A stretch of 64,000 nt of DNA from Telmatactis stephensoni. Taxonomy: Eukaryota; Cnidaria; Anthozoa; Actiniaria; Isophelliidae. Position 1 is the stretch's first letter. Every line of letters begins with the position of its first letter. Position numbers and translations under genes: made by a program. Positions 45,472-56,424 of the stretch are shown piece after piece. The notes under the pieces are model-generated. The model ran no database searches and was not told the origin of the DNA. It saw only the letters and a list, made by a program, of their open reading frames with translations. The DNA is taken from contig JALIZF010001759.1 in assembly GCA_029948255.1 (NCBI GenBank), forward strand, positions 543,501-607,500, written 5' to 3'.

Positions 45472-45893
45472 TTATCGGGGGGCATCATTTGTCAAAGGAC
45501 TGCCAAGTGTCGGTTTGTTATTATTACAGTTAACACATCCACAATCTAAACCACATCGTTGTTGAGTCCTTAAACAAGGACACCTTGATTTCCTTCCTTC
45601 TGAATCGAAACAGGCGACGTAATTAGGATCGTTTTTGATCTTTTGATATCCACACTTACAATTCACATCACTCAGTCTTTCTTTTCTCTCCTTTCGATCT
45701 GTAACATTGTTATCTTCACTCCTGTTTTTACAACCTTTACAATGGCATTCTCTGGAGCAACTAATTCCTGACTTTACACAAGGACATCGTGTGCTTACTT
45801 CATCTTTGTCTTTAAAACATGCAATTCCACCTTCCTTTAGGTTTTTCCCACACGAGCAGCCTTTCTTAGCCTGAATGATATCTTTGCCTATTA
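45472..45893 (-). pseudogene. Terminal CXC exon of the DUF6729/OTU/CXC gene
   Basis: The exon begins after TTTTTTTAG (acceptor at 45894) and ends at a stop at 45472. It codes two Tesmin/TSO1-like cysteine-rich motifs: RCPCVKSGISCSRECHCKGC and RCPCLRTQQRCGLDCGC, preceded by KKGCSCGKN. Its phase (one base carried over) fits the donor at 53714 exactly, giving ...NHKP-VIGKD.... So it is the last exon of the OTU-containing gene, with a 7.8-kb intron between. CXC motifs bind DNA or zinc in other proteins; the role here is unknown. The exon itself is intact; the gene is broken upstream. Confidence 0.75.
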
Positions 45894-45947
45894 CTAAAAA
45901 AAGTGTAACTCAATAATGATAATGAAATAAAAATGATAATGATAATG

Positions 45948-46040
45948 ATTAGAAGAAGAAGAAGAAGAAAAAAAAGAAAAAGAAGAAGAAGAAGAAGAAG
46001 AAGAAGAAGAACAACAACAACAACAACAACAACAACAAGA
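45948..46040. repeat. (GAA)n and (AAC)n microsatellite
   Basis: Imperfect GAA repeats pass into eleven AAC repeats. It lies inside the long intron of the OTU/CXC gene, between the CXC exon and the Kolobok element. Confidence 0.95.
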
Positions 46041-46201
46041 CTAAACAATATGTGCGATAGATTTTCATAAAGATAATTTCATCACTTTTAAAAGATTGCA
46101 AAGGATGTTATCCTTTCCCGTCCCTTTTCTCTCATAAATTTTAGTCAACAGTTCATAAACATCATTAACACATGGTGCTTGCAGAGAGATGTTTCTATTA
46201 A

Positions 46202-46224
46202 AGGGGGACTAGCACGAAAATGCG
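46202..46224. repeat. Kolobok left TIR
   Basis: AGGGGGACTAGCACGAAA, exact inverse of the right end for 18 bp, then diverging (ATGCG against GTACTACG). Preceded by TTAA. Confidence 0.95.
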
Positions 46225-46540
46225 TCAAAAATTTAACTTTTCTCACAAACTCTTAAAACCTCTTTAGTTATGATCTTTATGACATCAATAAAAAGTTGTG
46301 TGATTTTCTCTTGGAAACTCTGAGCGTAAGTCCTTCATTTTAGCGCTTTTTGTTTATGTTCGCCATTGTTCAGATGTCGCCTGATCAGTCACACGGTAAA
46401 GAGACTGGTCCGAATCGAGTGACGTCAGTTACTTGAGATAAAAATACCAGACCAAGAGAATATGTAGGTCAGACAGTAGGTCTCAAGTTGTAGAAGTTTC
46501 GCAAGTCGGCTAGAGAGATCAGACAAGTCACAAATTCATC

Positions 46541-49500
46541 ATGCCATCTAATAGATGCGTTGTTCAAGGATGTAGTAACATGTCAGACCCAAAAAATGGA
46601 ATTTCATTGCATCAATCGCCAATAGACAAGACCGAATGTATGAAGTGGAAGCGTTTCGTGGACACACATCGAGTGAATTTCGAGCCGCAAAATCGCTTTG
46701 CTGTGTGCTCACAACATTTTGAGCAAAATTGCTTCGAGCAGCGAGTGAACTCGGAAGGCATAAGAAGATTTTTAATAAAAGGGTCGGTTCCAACAATTTG
46801 GATTCCTGCAAGTGCTAGCGGTGCGACAAGTGCAAGTGACAACAAGCTTAGTGACAGAGCGCGCCGCAAGGTAAGTTTTACGATCAACTTGTATGATAAA
46901 TATAAACAGATTTTTAACATTGTTAATCAAAAATTCGTTCGTATCTTTTGCAAATAAATTGGTGCGAAAGTATGCTGTTTTTTGTTGTCCAGGATCAACT
47001 CATACGTTGATGAACTCCGCGAGTCTCGATCAACCCGCCAAGTTTGACAAGTTTCACTGATCTCCGTTCCCGCGAAAGTGATGGTTCTTGTTGATGCTTA
47101 CTGTTTTGGGTTTCAAAAGATTTAATTTGAGCTCGGAATATTTTCATTTTCAATTTTTATCATTACGATCGTGCTCTATTTGCAATCTTTCTCACTGCAT
47201 AATTTAGTAATCTTGCGGGTTTTTCCCTGCTTATTAGATGCTGAAAGACCTGGGGATTCATAGGAATCGTACTAGTAAGCTTCATGACAGAGCAACAGCT
47301 GCAGCAGCAACGGCCGTAGAATTAGAACTTCCAACTGTACAGTCAGTAAGTAGGCAATTTAAGCATTTCCCTGGCATCATGTGCCGTCATAAAACTTAAT
47401 TTATTTGATTACTTACTATCGAACACACCTCCTTGTCAGCCATCAGTAGCAGCAACAGTAGAGTCGGAGAAACCAAATGATCAAATTGCACAATCAGTAA
47501 GTTAATTGGCAATTTAAACATTCCCTATAATCATAATGCTGCCATAAAACTCAAACATTTATTTCATTAAATATGTAGGTTTCAGAGCCATTTCCTTGCC
47601 TATCAGTAGCAGAAACTTTAGAGTTGGAGAAACCTCAAGATGAGATTGCACATTCTGATGTAAGTTGACAATTCATTACCTATAGTACATCCATTAACCT
47701 GTTGTTTTTTATTTAAAACTGTTTAGTGCTTTCCTTTATCAATTCAATTATTATTACCAAATACTACAAAATATTGTTGATTAGACAAACATTTTTGTAT
47801 AATTGCACTATAGGTCATAGAAGCAACAAAAAAATCTAACTAAAAGTGTCAATGATGATGTTTACAAAAATCATAATCTACATGTAGCACCAATATTTTT
47901 AGAATGCATGTAGTGCAAACACTGTTCTGTTATGTTTTGTACATAGCACTCAAAGTGATGTGATTAATCTTGTAGGTATCAAATTCTTCATGTCATAGTC
48001 CTACAGATAAAACAGTCCTTGATCTAAAGAATAAAATCAAAAATCTACAAACTAAAATTAGAAGATTGAAAAAATCTGAAGAAGAACTTCTAAGTGCATT
48101 GACAAGCACAACCAAAAAACCTGCAGTCGTCGAATCAAGTAAGAAACAATCAAAACGATAATAATTTCAATAAAGAATATTGATAATATTATTTGTTTTC
48201 ATTCATAGCCACTCAGACTTATTATTATGATTTTTCTGGAAACAAAAACACAAACAAAAGACAAAAATGTGATGATGAGCCATGGGTTCCTGATAATGAT
48301 CTACATACGTTTACTAAAGATATGCCTGGTGATTACAATATGGAGGAGCAACCCACCCTAGTAGAAGAGCCCGAAGAAATGGCAGAGGATGACCAAAGTG
48401 AAGATTATGAAGATGATGAAACTAAAGCTCAACAAGTTACATGTGACGCCAGGTTTGCTGTTCTTCTATAAGTTGTTTGCAAAACTAGTGCATTGCAGTG
48501 CTCAACCTAACTATATAATCAGCATCATAACACTTACAGTTCAACATCCATATATACTCTATGCAAATTACATATGCATGTTCATTTCTTAATTTTAATT
48601 ATTAGCCCACTCTTTTTTTTTATCATTGGTAGATTGGATGTGGATGACAAGGATGCCCGCAAGGAACCAAAAGTCATTGTTTTCTTGTCAAAGCTACTCC
48701 TCCTTTTTCAGTTCTGTCACTATTGTGTATACCCTAAACCCAGTGTTGACATAAAACAAGTGGGAACTTATGTTTCAATCACCACCAAGTGCCTGAAATG
48801 CCAGCAGGTCTTTGTATGGGAAAGCCAACCCAAGCTCTTGGGGAGGATTCCTGCATGCAACTTACTGCTGAGTTTTGCAGTTCTGTGTGCAGGAGCATCC
48901 ATTCGAAAACTATTGCTGGTTTTCAAACATATGAATCTTCTGGCCTATCATGAAACTACCTACTACTACCACCAGCGACGTTTACTAATTCCAAGCATTG
49001 TAAAATTTTGGCGGTCATACAAGCAAAAACTGATTGACAGCCTCAATGGGAAAAACGTCGTCATTGCTGGTGATGGAAGGCATGACTCAATGGGGCATTC
49101 GGCCAAATATTGCACATACTCAATTCTGTGTTGCACTATTGGTCTTATAATTGATGTCATTTTGATCCAGGTATTATATGAAAAGTCAATTTCATAATTT
49201 ATTAGGTTAACAGTGAAATAAAAAAATGAGTTCTGACTTACATGTATACACCTATCAAGAGCAAGTCTTGTGGGGGGACTTACATCATGACCTAGTCCTG
49301 TATTGGGCCCTTTCCCCGTATCTTGGTAGGTTTTTGAACATTCCAATTGACAACTTCCTGTTTTATATTGTATTATATATTGTAAATTAGTTATAATTAG
49401 TATTGAGGGCCACAGATTTGTTGGCTCTGCTGTTATGTGCCACCCCCGTTAAATAAAGTCATTCATTCACTCATTCATTCATTCTGTCTTCCTCTTTCCA

Positions 49501-51755
49501 ATCCCCACTCTTTGCCTAAATACTCCCTACACCTCCAGTTCATGGCCCATCCCCCTTGCTATTAGTTTTTATTCACTTGACTGATAAAGGCTTGCAATAA
49601 TTTATTGTAAACATTTTATTTCTCACAGAATGCATGAATGATAGTATTATGTAACCAGAACAAGATCTAGTAAATTACACATACATGTACACTGTAATTT
49701 TATTTGCAGGCTAACGAAGCTGGTAGCAGTACAGCTATGGAGTTTATGGGGCACCAAAGAGCTTTCACATACTTGCTTACTACTGGAATGATAATCACAT
49801 CATTCATTTCAGACAGGCATAAATCTATTTGTAAATGGATGAGAGTAGAGTGCCCACAAATATGCAAAGAACTTGGAAAGCCAGTAATAAATCATTTTTT
49901 TGATCTTTGGCATGTTGCAAAAAGTAAGTACATGTAGTCCTCTATATAATGATGCTAGAGTACCCCAGTAATCAACATTTTTTATTTATTTTAAGAAATC
50001 CAGAAGATACTTATAAAACTCAGTAAGGAAAAATCCTGCGAAATTATTGGTAGATGGAGAAAGAAGTGTGTAAAACATTTCTATTGATCCATAACCTCAA
50101 CCAAGGAACTGTTGGGCGAGGTCAAACTTGCCAAATTCCAGAGCTTTTTTTCACATGTCATAAATGTACATAAAAGCCTGCCAAATCGACTATTCAATGC
50201 TTGTGCTCATGGTCCTCTTAACAAAGAAAGGGTCTGGATGACTAAAGGTGATTACAGTATACAAATCAGGCAATGATACTTTGATTCATCACTTCATGAA
50301 ACAAAATTAAATTTCTATGCACAAATGCAGGATCAGAAGCATATGGGAAACTAGTGGATGCCTTAAGCAAGCCAGCTCTAGTAACAGCAATAAAAAAATC
50401 ATCCTCGAATGGGCAGACCAGTTATCTTGAGGGATACCACTCGGTCATCAATCAGTTCGCCCCAAAAATGTTGGCCTACTCTTATCTTGGAATGCTATGC
50501 AGGTAATCTATATAAATAAATCTACTATTTTTTTTCATTGTTTTGTTTAATATTTCAAAACATCATTCAACAAATGTGTTTTTCAATACATGTACATGTT
50601 GGCCCTGTTTCTGTCAGTGTGACCTTCTTTACGACACACTGCTATTATAGAGCAGTGCCATTTATTCTTGGGAGGACAGTTATAGTTAGTACAGAAAACA
50701 TTAGATTGTACCATGTATACATACTCCCATATCCTCATCTCAGGGGTTATACATTTTCACTTGTTCCTAATTCCCAGAATACCCCTGGACACAAAGTGTG
50801 TTTAAGGCTTTGTGTCCAGGGGTATTTTTGAAGCCCTGAAAAATAAATGTATTAATAATATTAATTTATTTATAACAGAACTAAATAATTTTACTTATAA
50901 TGTCTTAACTTCCCTTATTACTACTTAGCTGTCATAATGATCCATTTACACCATCTTCTATTCCTCAGCTTCCTCCTCATTCTCTTCTTCATCTCCTTCG
51001 TCCAAATCCTGCAAATAAGAAAACAAAAAGTTATACATTATTATCATTATCATCATCATCCTCATCATCATCATCATTACTATTATTATTATTAAGTCAT
51101 TATCAATATCTATCTATTTTAGATCACTTCTAGCAGCACTGCATTTCAACTATAATGTGAAAAGAGAATCATCAGGGGACCTGAGAGTACACTATCCTAA
51201 ATATAAATATGGAGAAGCAACTGTCAAGGATGCAAAAGGACCCCAAAATTTTGGTAACATCAGAAAAAAATGTTTTGATTAATAAAAAACTAGAATTTCA
51301 TTTATACTATTTTTTCATTCATTTTGTCAGACTATGTTGATGACATTTATGAGACATTGATTGAAACTCCAAGGCCACAACTAAAAGAGATGCAAACTGA
51401 ACTAGAATCCATAGTTCCTGAGCCAATGTGCTTTGGTTTGGATAAAGAATCTAAGCTAGATGCAATGTCCAAGCACAGACAAAGGAAATCGAAGGAAACC
51501 ACTATAGTCCCACCTACATGCACAGGTAAGAAATACAGTAAATAAAAGGCACTTGGATGCAAACAATATCTGTAAAACACTCCTAACATTGTGCTTCATT
51601 CTTGGTAACCATCAATTATTTCATTAGATCAACAACTGCAAGAATGGACTTCCAGTGGACCAAACCAAAGAAAGGCACCTTCATGTAGAAAATGTGGGAA
51701 ACCCATGAAAGGGCACAATAGAAGGGAATGTCAACAGACACAATTATCACAGTGA
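46541..51755 (+). pseudogene. Kolobok transposase (THAP + DDE-type), 14 exons, one nonsense codon
   Basis: Exons by GT-AG and phase: 46541-46870, 47238-47345, 47440-47496, 47579-47659, 47976-48138, 48209-48452, 48633-49170, 49710-49923, 49996-50247, 50331-50502, 51123-51253, 51331-51525, 51628-51755, with one more possible split in the early part; all junctions keep frame. Exon 1 is a THAP zinc finger (CVVQGCSN...FAVCSQHF). Then short acidic exons, a coiled coil (KNKIKNLQTKIRRLKK), and the transposase core: GDGRHDSMGHSAKY, SDRHKSICKWMR, FDLWHVAK, NVHKSLPNRLF, LEGYHSVINQFAPK. A C-terminal zinc knuckle (CRKCGKPMKGHNRREC) ends it. A TGA at 50085-50087 replaces what is probably a Trp codon. AATAAA at 51771. 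Confidence 0.85.
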
Positions 51756-52985
51756 CTCCTGATTTGATACAATAAAGTTGCCCTATATCTGAATATATGC
51801 TTATTTTATTTTACCTCTGATTCATTCTGTACTTCCTCATCTTCCTCCTCAAAGCCCTTATACTGTCCATCTTCAGATGGGAACTGGCTTCGTATCTTAT
51901 TATAAGCACAACAAGGCAATGGTAATCTCCTTGAGTTCCCAATATATTCCCATATAAGTCTGGTAAACTGCCTGTATGACACTGATCGCAAGAACCTATA
52001 TATCAAATAGAGATAAATGGACATATGAATGGAACTGACAACAACAGAAATAAAGTGGATATACAGTGGATAAATGCATATTATGTCAACATATATAAAA
52101 TTATCTAATAAATGATTCTTATGTTGTTTCACTTTTAAATTCTGTTTACCTTATATAAGCTCTAAAGCACAATCACTGATTATTTTGTGGCTAGAAACTC
52201 ATTCAAGTGGTGAATGCAAATGCATTCAGGTTCAGTATTTTTATTTATAGGAGCTGTTTTTATTGTCTCAATTGAAAGTTAAAATAATCCAAAATCCTAG
52301 CATTATCATAATTTGCTTGTTGATGTGCGTAGATGAAAAAACGGATTTGTAGTAAACAAAATAATAGAATGATATAAGTCTTATAAGTTGATTGCACACT
52401 TACTTGTGTCTGTCAGCTAGATGTTGTTCATACAGCACAGTATAACGTTTATTTTTTTTAGTTTTCAAACCAATCGCGGCTATCTCCAGTACCCATTCAT
52501 CTAGACAGCCAGAAAGGAAGCCGGGGTGCTTTGTAATGCATTCGAGTGGGTCTTCATTGCTTCTTTCGACTAACTCTTGCAGTTTTTCTTGACAACGGTC
52601 GATATCATGGCAGCAAAAGCATTCCTCTGGCTTTGTTATATATTCGAAAGAGCAGTGGGTACACTTGCACCTGTGAAACAGTAAAATTGCTATAACCGAA
52701 AAACAAAACTGCACCAATTAACGCCAACATATCGATGGTGAGGAACCGATAGACAGTGACATACCACGATTGAACGTCTTGCTCTTTGAAGCGTCTCTTT
52801 AGCATCTCTTCTTCTTCTTCCTCGGCGGCTAAAGTTTCCCTATATAATTGGCTTTCTTCTTCAGTAGCGATCGGCTCTATGTCCTCATCATCCTGAGAGA
52901 GATAATCTTCTTCACCATTCAATTCCAGGTCAACGTTTTCCAAATCTGAATAGTCACTTTCTGAGTGATCTGATTCAGACGCCAT
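50958..52985 (-). CDS. P2X7-type intracellular (ballast) domain protein carried by the Kolobok element
   Basis: Exons 52985-52765, 52670-52404 and 51995-51806 splice in frame to 225 residues. N-terminus is acidic and Ser-rich; then CKCTHC...EECFCCHDID (zinc-binding Cys cluster), CITKHPGF, CLDEWVLEIAAIGLK, YRQFTRLIWEYIG, RRLPLPCCAYNKIRSQFP and GQYKGF. These are the conserved blocks of the P2X purinoceptor 7 cytoplasmic ballast domain; the channel part is absent. Alternatively a donor after 51815 (GAG-GTAAAA) joins in phase to an exon 51008-50958 that adds 16 acidic residues, overlapping the last transposase exons on the other strand. No stop or frameshift is seen, so it looks intact. Function in transposition is unknown. 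Confidence 0.85.
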
Positions 52986-53237
52986 GTTTCTCTATTTTGC
53001 CTGATCTCATGCCTCAAGTAACTGACGTCACGTACCGACCGCTGTACAAAAAAATGCGGAACAAGCTGGCGACAGTCCAGCAATGGCGGAGAGCCGATTC
53101 AAGCACTTTTTATGTTGATTTTGGTACCGTAAATGCATAAAAACATCATTTTTTCGGCGAAATAAGAAGGAATAAGTTGTTTTTCATCATTTAGAGCAAG
53201 AAAATTTTAGTTAAATGATGGTCCATTTTCGTAGTAC

Positions 53238-53255
53238 TTTCGTGCTAGTCCCCCT
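53238..53255. repeat. Kolobok right TIR
   Basis: TTTCGTGCTAGTCCCCCT followed by TTAA at 53256-53259; inverse of the left end. Confidence 0.95.
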
Positions 53256-53429
53256 TTAATAGTTAGGGTTCATTCTAAAAAGGGTTAGTACAATTATTGA
53301 TAGCCCGACCCTCATCAATCTTGCAACAAATTCTGATTTATGGCCTTCAGTCAGTCTCATTTTATTAAATAATATAAATTATGATAAAGATAATAATATA
53401 ACAATAAAAAATTTCCTACTTCTTATACT

Positions 53430-53656
53430 CATCCGTTTTCTCCTAAAAGGATGTTAAACCGCAGGCCCCGTCTGCTTTCACTCTAACCCTGTTTGTATAG
53501 TGGACGTAAAAGATTCTGTTCTACTCTTCGCAAACAGTAGGGGATTGTCGCCCGGTACAACAGTCTGTCCTTACTACTAACAAACTCTAAGCGCATTTGA
53601 TTATATACCAATAGATATTTGCGCTATATAAATGCAACAATTTCATTTCATTTCAT
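53430..53656 (+). mobile_element. SINE or L2-like 3' fragment
   Basis: Begins with GGATGTTAAACCGCAGGCCCCGTC, a block seen in some invertebrate SINE-like repeats, and ends TTGCGCTATATAAATG then (CATTT)n, the stem and tail typical of L2-group LINEs and the SINEs that use them. It lies in the intron of the OTU/CXC gene. Confidence 0.55.
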
Positions 53657-53714
53657 GCCATCCATTAAAACTCGGCAATTCACTATTTTGAAATTTTGAG
53701 CGCCATTTTCTTAC

Positions 53715-53907
53715 CTGGCTTGTGATTACTTCTAACTGTTCCATCATAATGACCAGGCCCATATGAATTATAGGCAATGTAAATTACTTGGTCTGTGAGT
53801 GTTTCATCTGGAATGAAAGGGATATATGGACAGCCAGTAAAGCTCGTAACTACCATAATAGGTACTTGTATCACATCCGAACATACTTTTACAATCAGAT
53901 CTCCCAT
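53715..53907 (-). pseudogene. OTU protease C-terminal exon part of the DUF6729/OTU/CXC gene
   Basis: Reads GDLIVKVCSDVIQVPIMVV, YIPFIPDETLTDQVIYIAYN and GPGHYDGT, the end of an OTU-like domain with the catalytic His in GHYD. The donor is CCAG-GTAAGA at 53714, in phase with the CXC exon at 45893. On the upstream side the frame continues, across the 2516-bp element, into the OTU part at 56425 (FCGDM-GDLIV once a single AT copy is kept). It is therefore the distal half of the same exon, not a separate gene. Confidence 0.8.
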
Positions 53908-56423
53908 CCAGGTGATCTGAGTGGGCGCGCAAAGCATGATTTTCGAATCTGAAAAAGAATCAATCCCAGCATTCTCTGCACGCTTGGTTTATAATATTTT
54001 TGTGATGGCCATTTTGAAAATGTCTCGAGAAAATCAAGAAAATATTTGGTCAAAAACCGTTTTCTTATCGAAAACGAGTTATGTACAGTGAAGAAGCTGG
54101 GACCTCGAATCTTTATGCTGACTAACAGCTGTCCAAGTGGGATGTATCTTGGCGTTTTTCTGGTAAAATGGTTTGAGAAGTTGTCGGTGGTGATAAAATT
54201 TGAGTTGAAACTAGAAAGGGAAGTACTTGTAATCTCTAAAAACATTGTTATTTTCGTTAATCAACTTATATAATTTACGATATTGCTACCATGTTTGCTT
54301 TGTGAAGGCCTTTAGTAACTATAATAAATCTGTTTTGCATATTTATCTCGTCTTGACTTAATTTAACCTAATTTGTTCCTGAAACTGCAGTTTCGATTCT
54401 TTCATGTAGATGTTATGAGCCAATTTTATTCTTGGTTCAATAATTATTACCCCCTTGTTTTTATAATGCATGACCATGACAGAAAGAAATGAGGAAAATT
54501 TATATTTGAACCAAGGAGAAGATTTAGCCACAACATAAACATTTAATAAAGATTTAGAACTTGGTTGTACATTGAGTTTCTAGTTACAATAAATTATTTA
54601 TTGACTACTTTCCAGTTATTCCTTCAAGTAAAAATTCAAGACAAAAATGTCCTGAGCTTTGAGGGCTCTTCCTCTGAAGATGGGTCAATGACTGGAAAGC
54701 TCAGGGAATTACAGTTTTTGTAACTATGAATTCAAATATTTAAAGGAAAAATCAAGTCAATTTACATTACAGATGTTCTGCTACACAAGTCTCAAAAATA
54801 TATGCTGGTTTTTCAAACCTGACCCTGAAAAACTTCACTCAAAGTAATGATGAAATAAACAAAGAGATTTCTGAGAAAACCTGCAATCTTTATACTGATA
54901 ACAGTTTGTCCACAAGAGCCAATAACTTACTTACATTTACCATCCATAGTGATAATGTATGTTGGTATTCCTAAATGGTCCAAAAGTTGGGGGAGAAAGG
55001 GGAGTTACTGCCCCCTGGCTCCTACGTCCCTGATATAGCCTCCTTCGCAGAGGTTCTAAAGTCATGCAATGCTTAGCTCCCCCACATATTGTTCAAGAAT
55101 CCTTGAAATATAACTTTTAAGACCAGGCATGGAAAACACTTTTACCAATCCAAAGACCAACCACATTGTTTGGTATCCTTTTACTAACCTTGCACCCTAG
55201 CTAAAGTGGTTCTATTATTTTCTACCAGGATACTGCCCCCAAAGAAGGCTTAGCCAACAAACAAAATTGAATTATAACCTCTTGGGCATACTTATATGAA
55301 ACTCTATCAAAATGTAAACAAATCCAAGAGTTTATATGAATACCACATTACCTTGAGGGCAAATGAGAGAAGTTTCTTCTCACAGAAAATACACAAAAAT
55401 GGCTTGATACATATTCATTGTTTAAACAGTTCAATGTGGCACTTTACCAAGTTAGGGCACTGCAATAATCCATGTCAATGTAAAACATGAATTCCATGGT
55501 AACATTTTATTTCAGTACTACTTGATATGATCTCTATCTGTAACTTGACAAGTCTAATAAACAGTAATGTTGGTATTGTGGTTACGATTGACAAAGAGTT
55601 TGCACTTCAGTTGGCAGAGAGAAAAAAGTATCAATGGATATTGCAAAATACAATGCTGGGCACTTCACCTCACCTTGTGGTGTACAGAATATTCACTACT
55701 GATGAACAAAATTGATTCAAATAAGTATCATTTGCACAGCATGGTTTACAAATTTTCATGACACTGACAAATGGGTATATTCCTAAATTTATATGTTTTA
55801 TTATATCATCATATAACGGTAATAATAGGTTAATAACTTAAATAACAAACAAAAAATTCCTAATAAGTAGGATTTTGTTAAACACGAAAGCTAGCTAAAA
55901 TTTGGGACTCAGTGACCTTGAAAGTTTTTATTTGCAACTCCACAATATCCTTGACTAGCTACATGCATTTACTGGAAAAATCCATGATAAACAAGAAAGA
56001 GTGTCAGAGAAAAAGGCCCAGACACTGCTTAGTTAGCAAACCTGAAGACTGCAGAGGACCTCAGTGCTGATACAGCTTTCGTTGATAAATCTTGCGAAGA
56101 GTTGAAGAACTCCTTCCGCTTCTCCTTCGAGCCCTTCGAGTTTAGTGTTCATTTTTTAGCCAAAATCCACAGGCATTGATGCAGTAAGGACAATTAAATG
56201 TTAATTATTATTTGCTAAACATAGTCTTTAAACAAGGAATCTTTTTATGTGCTAAATACCAAGGAATATAATGATTTCTTCAATTCATGGCGTCCGCCAT
56301 TTTGTTTTGCTTTTTTCCTCAAATCAAGGATTTGCGCTCGCAAAGGACGCTTGGGACTGATTCTTTTTCGGAAAACACGATTTGCAATCTGATTGGCTAA
56401 TCAAAATCCTCCAGATCACCTGG
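53908..56423. mobile_element. 2516-bp TIR element with AT duplication, inserted in the OTU coding exon
   Basis: Left end CCAGGTGATCTGAG, right end CTCCAGATCACCTGG: 12-bp exact TIR (CCAGGTGATCTG). AT lies at 53906-53907 and 56424-56425. Removing the element and one AT rejoins the OTU frame on the - strand without a gap. Inside are several short frames on both strands, none of a known transposase, and AT-rich sequence, so it appears non-autonomous. A 2-bp duplication is unusual; ISL2EU-type elements are one group I associate with 2-bp duplications, but I cannot assign it. Confidence 0.8.
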
Positions 56424-56424
56424 A

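Larger units (their letters stand above)
46202..53255. mobile_element. Complete Kolobok element (7054 bp) with two convergent genes
   Basis: Termini AGGGGGACTAGCACGAAA at 46202 and its inverse ending at 53255; TTAA flanks at 46198-46201 and 53256-53259. TTAA duplication plus a THAP-containing transposase define the Kolobok superfamily. Inside lie the transposase gene on + (46541-51755) and a P2X7-type ballast protein gene on - (52985 to 51806 or 50958). Both are within 350 bp of an end and point inwards. The whole element sits in the intron of the - strand OTU/CXC gene. Damage seen: one nonsense codon in the transposase. Confidence 0.9.
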
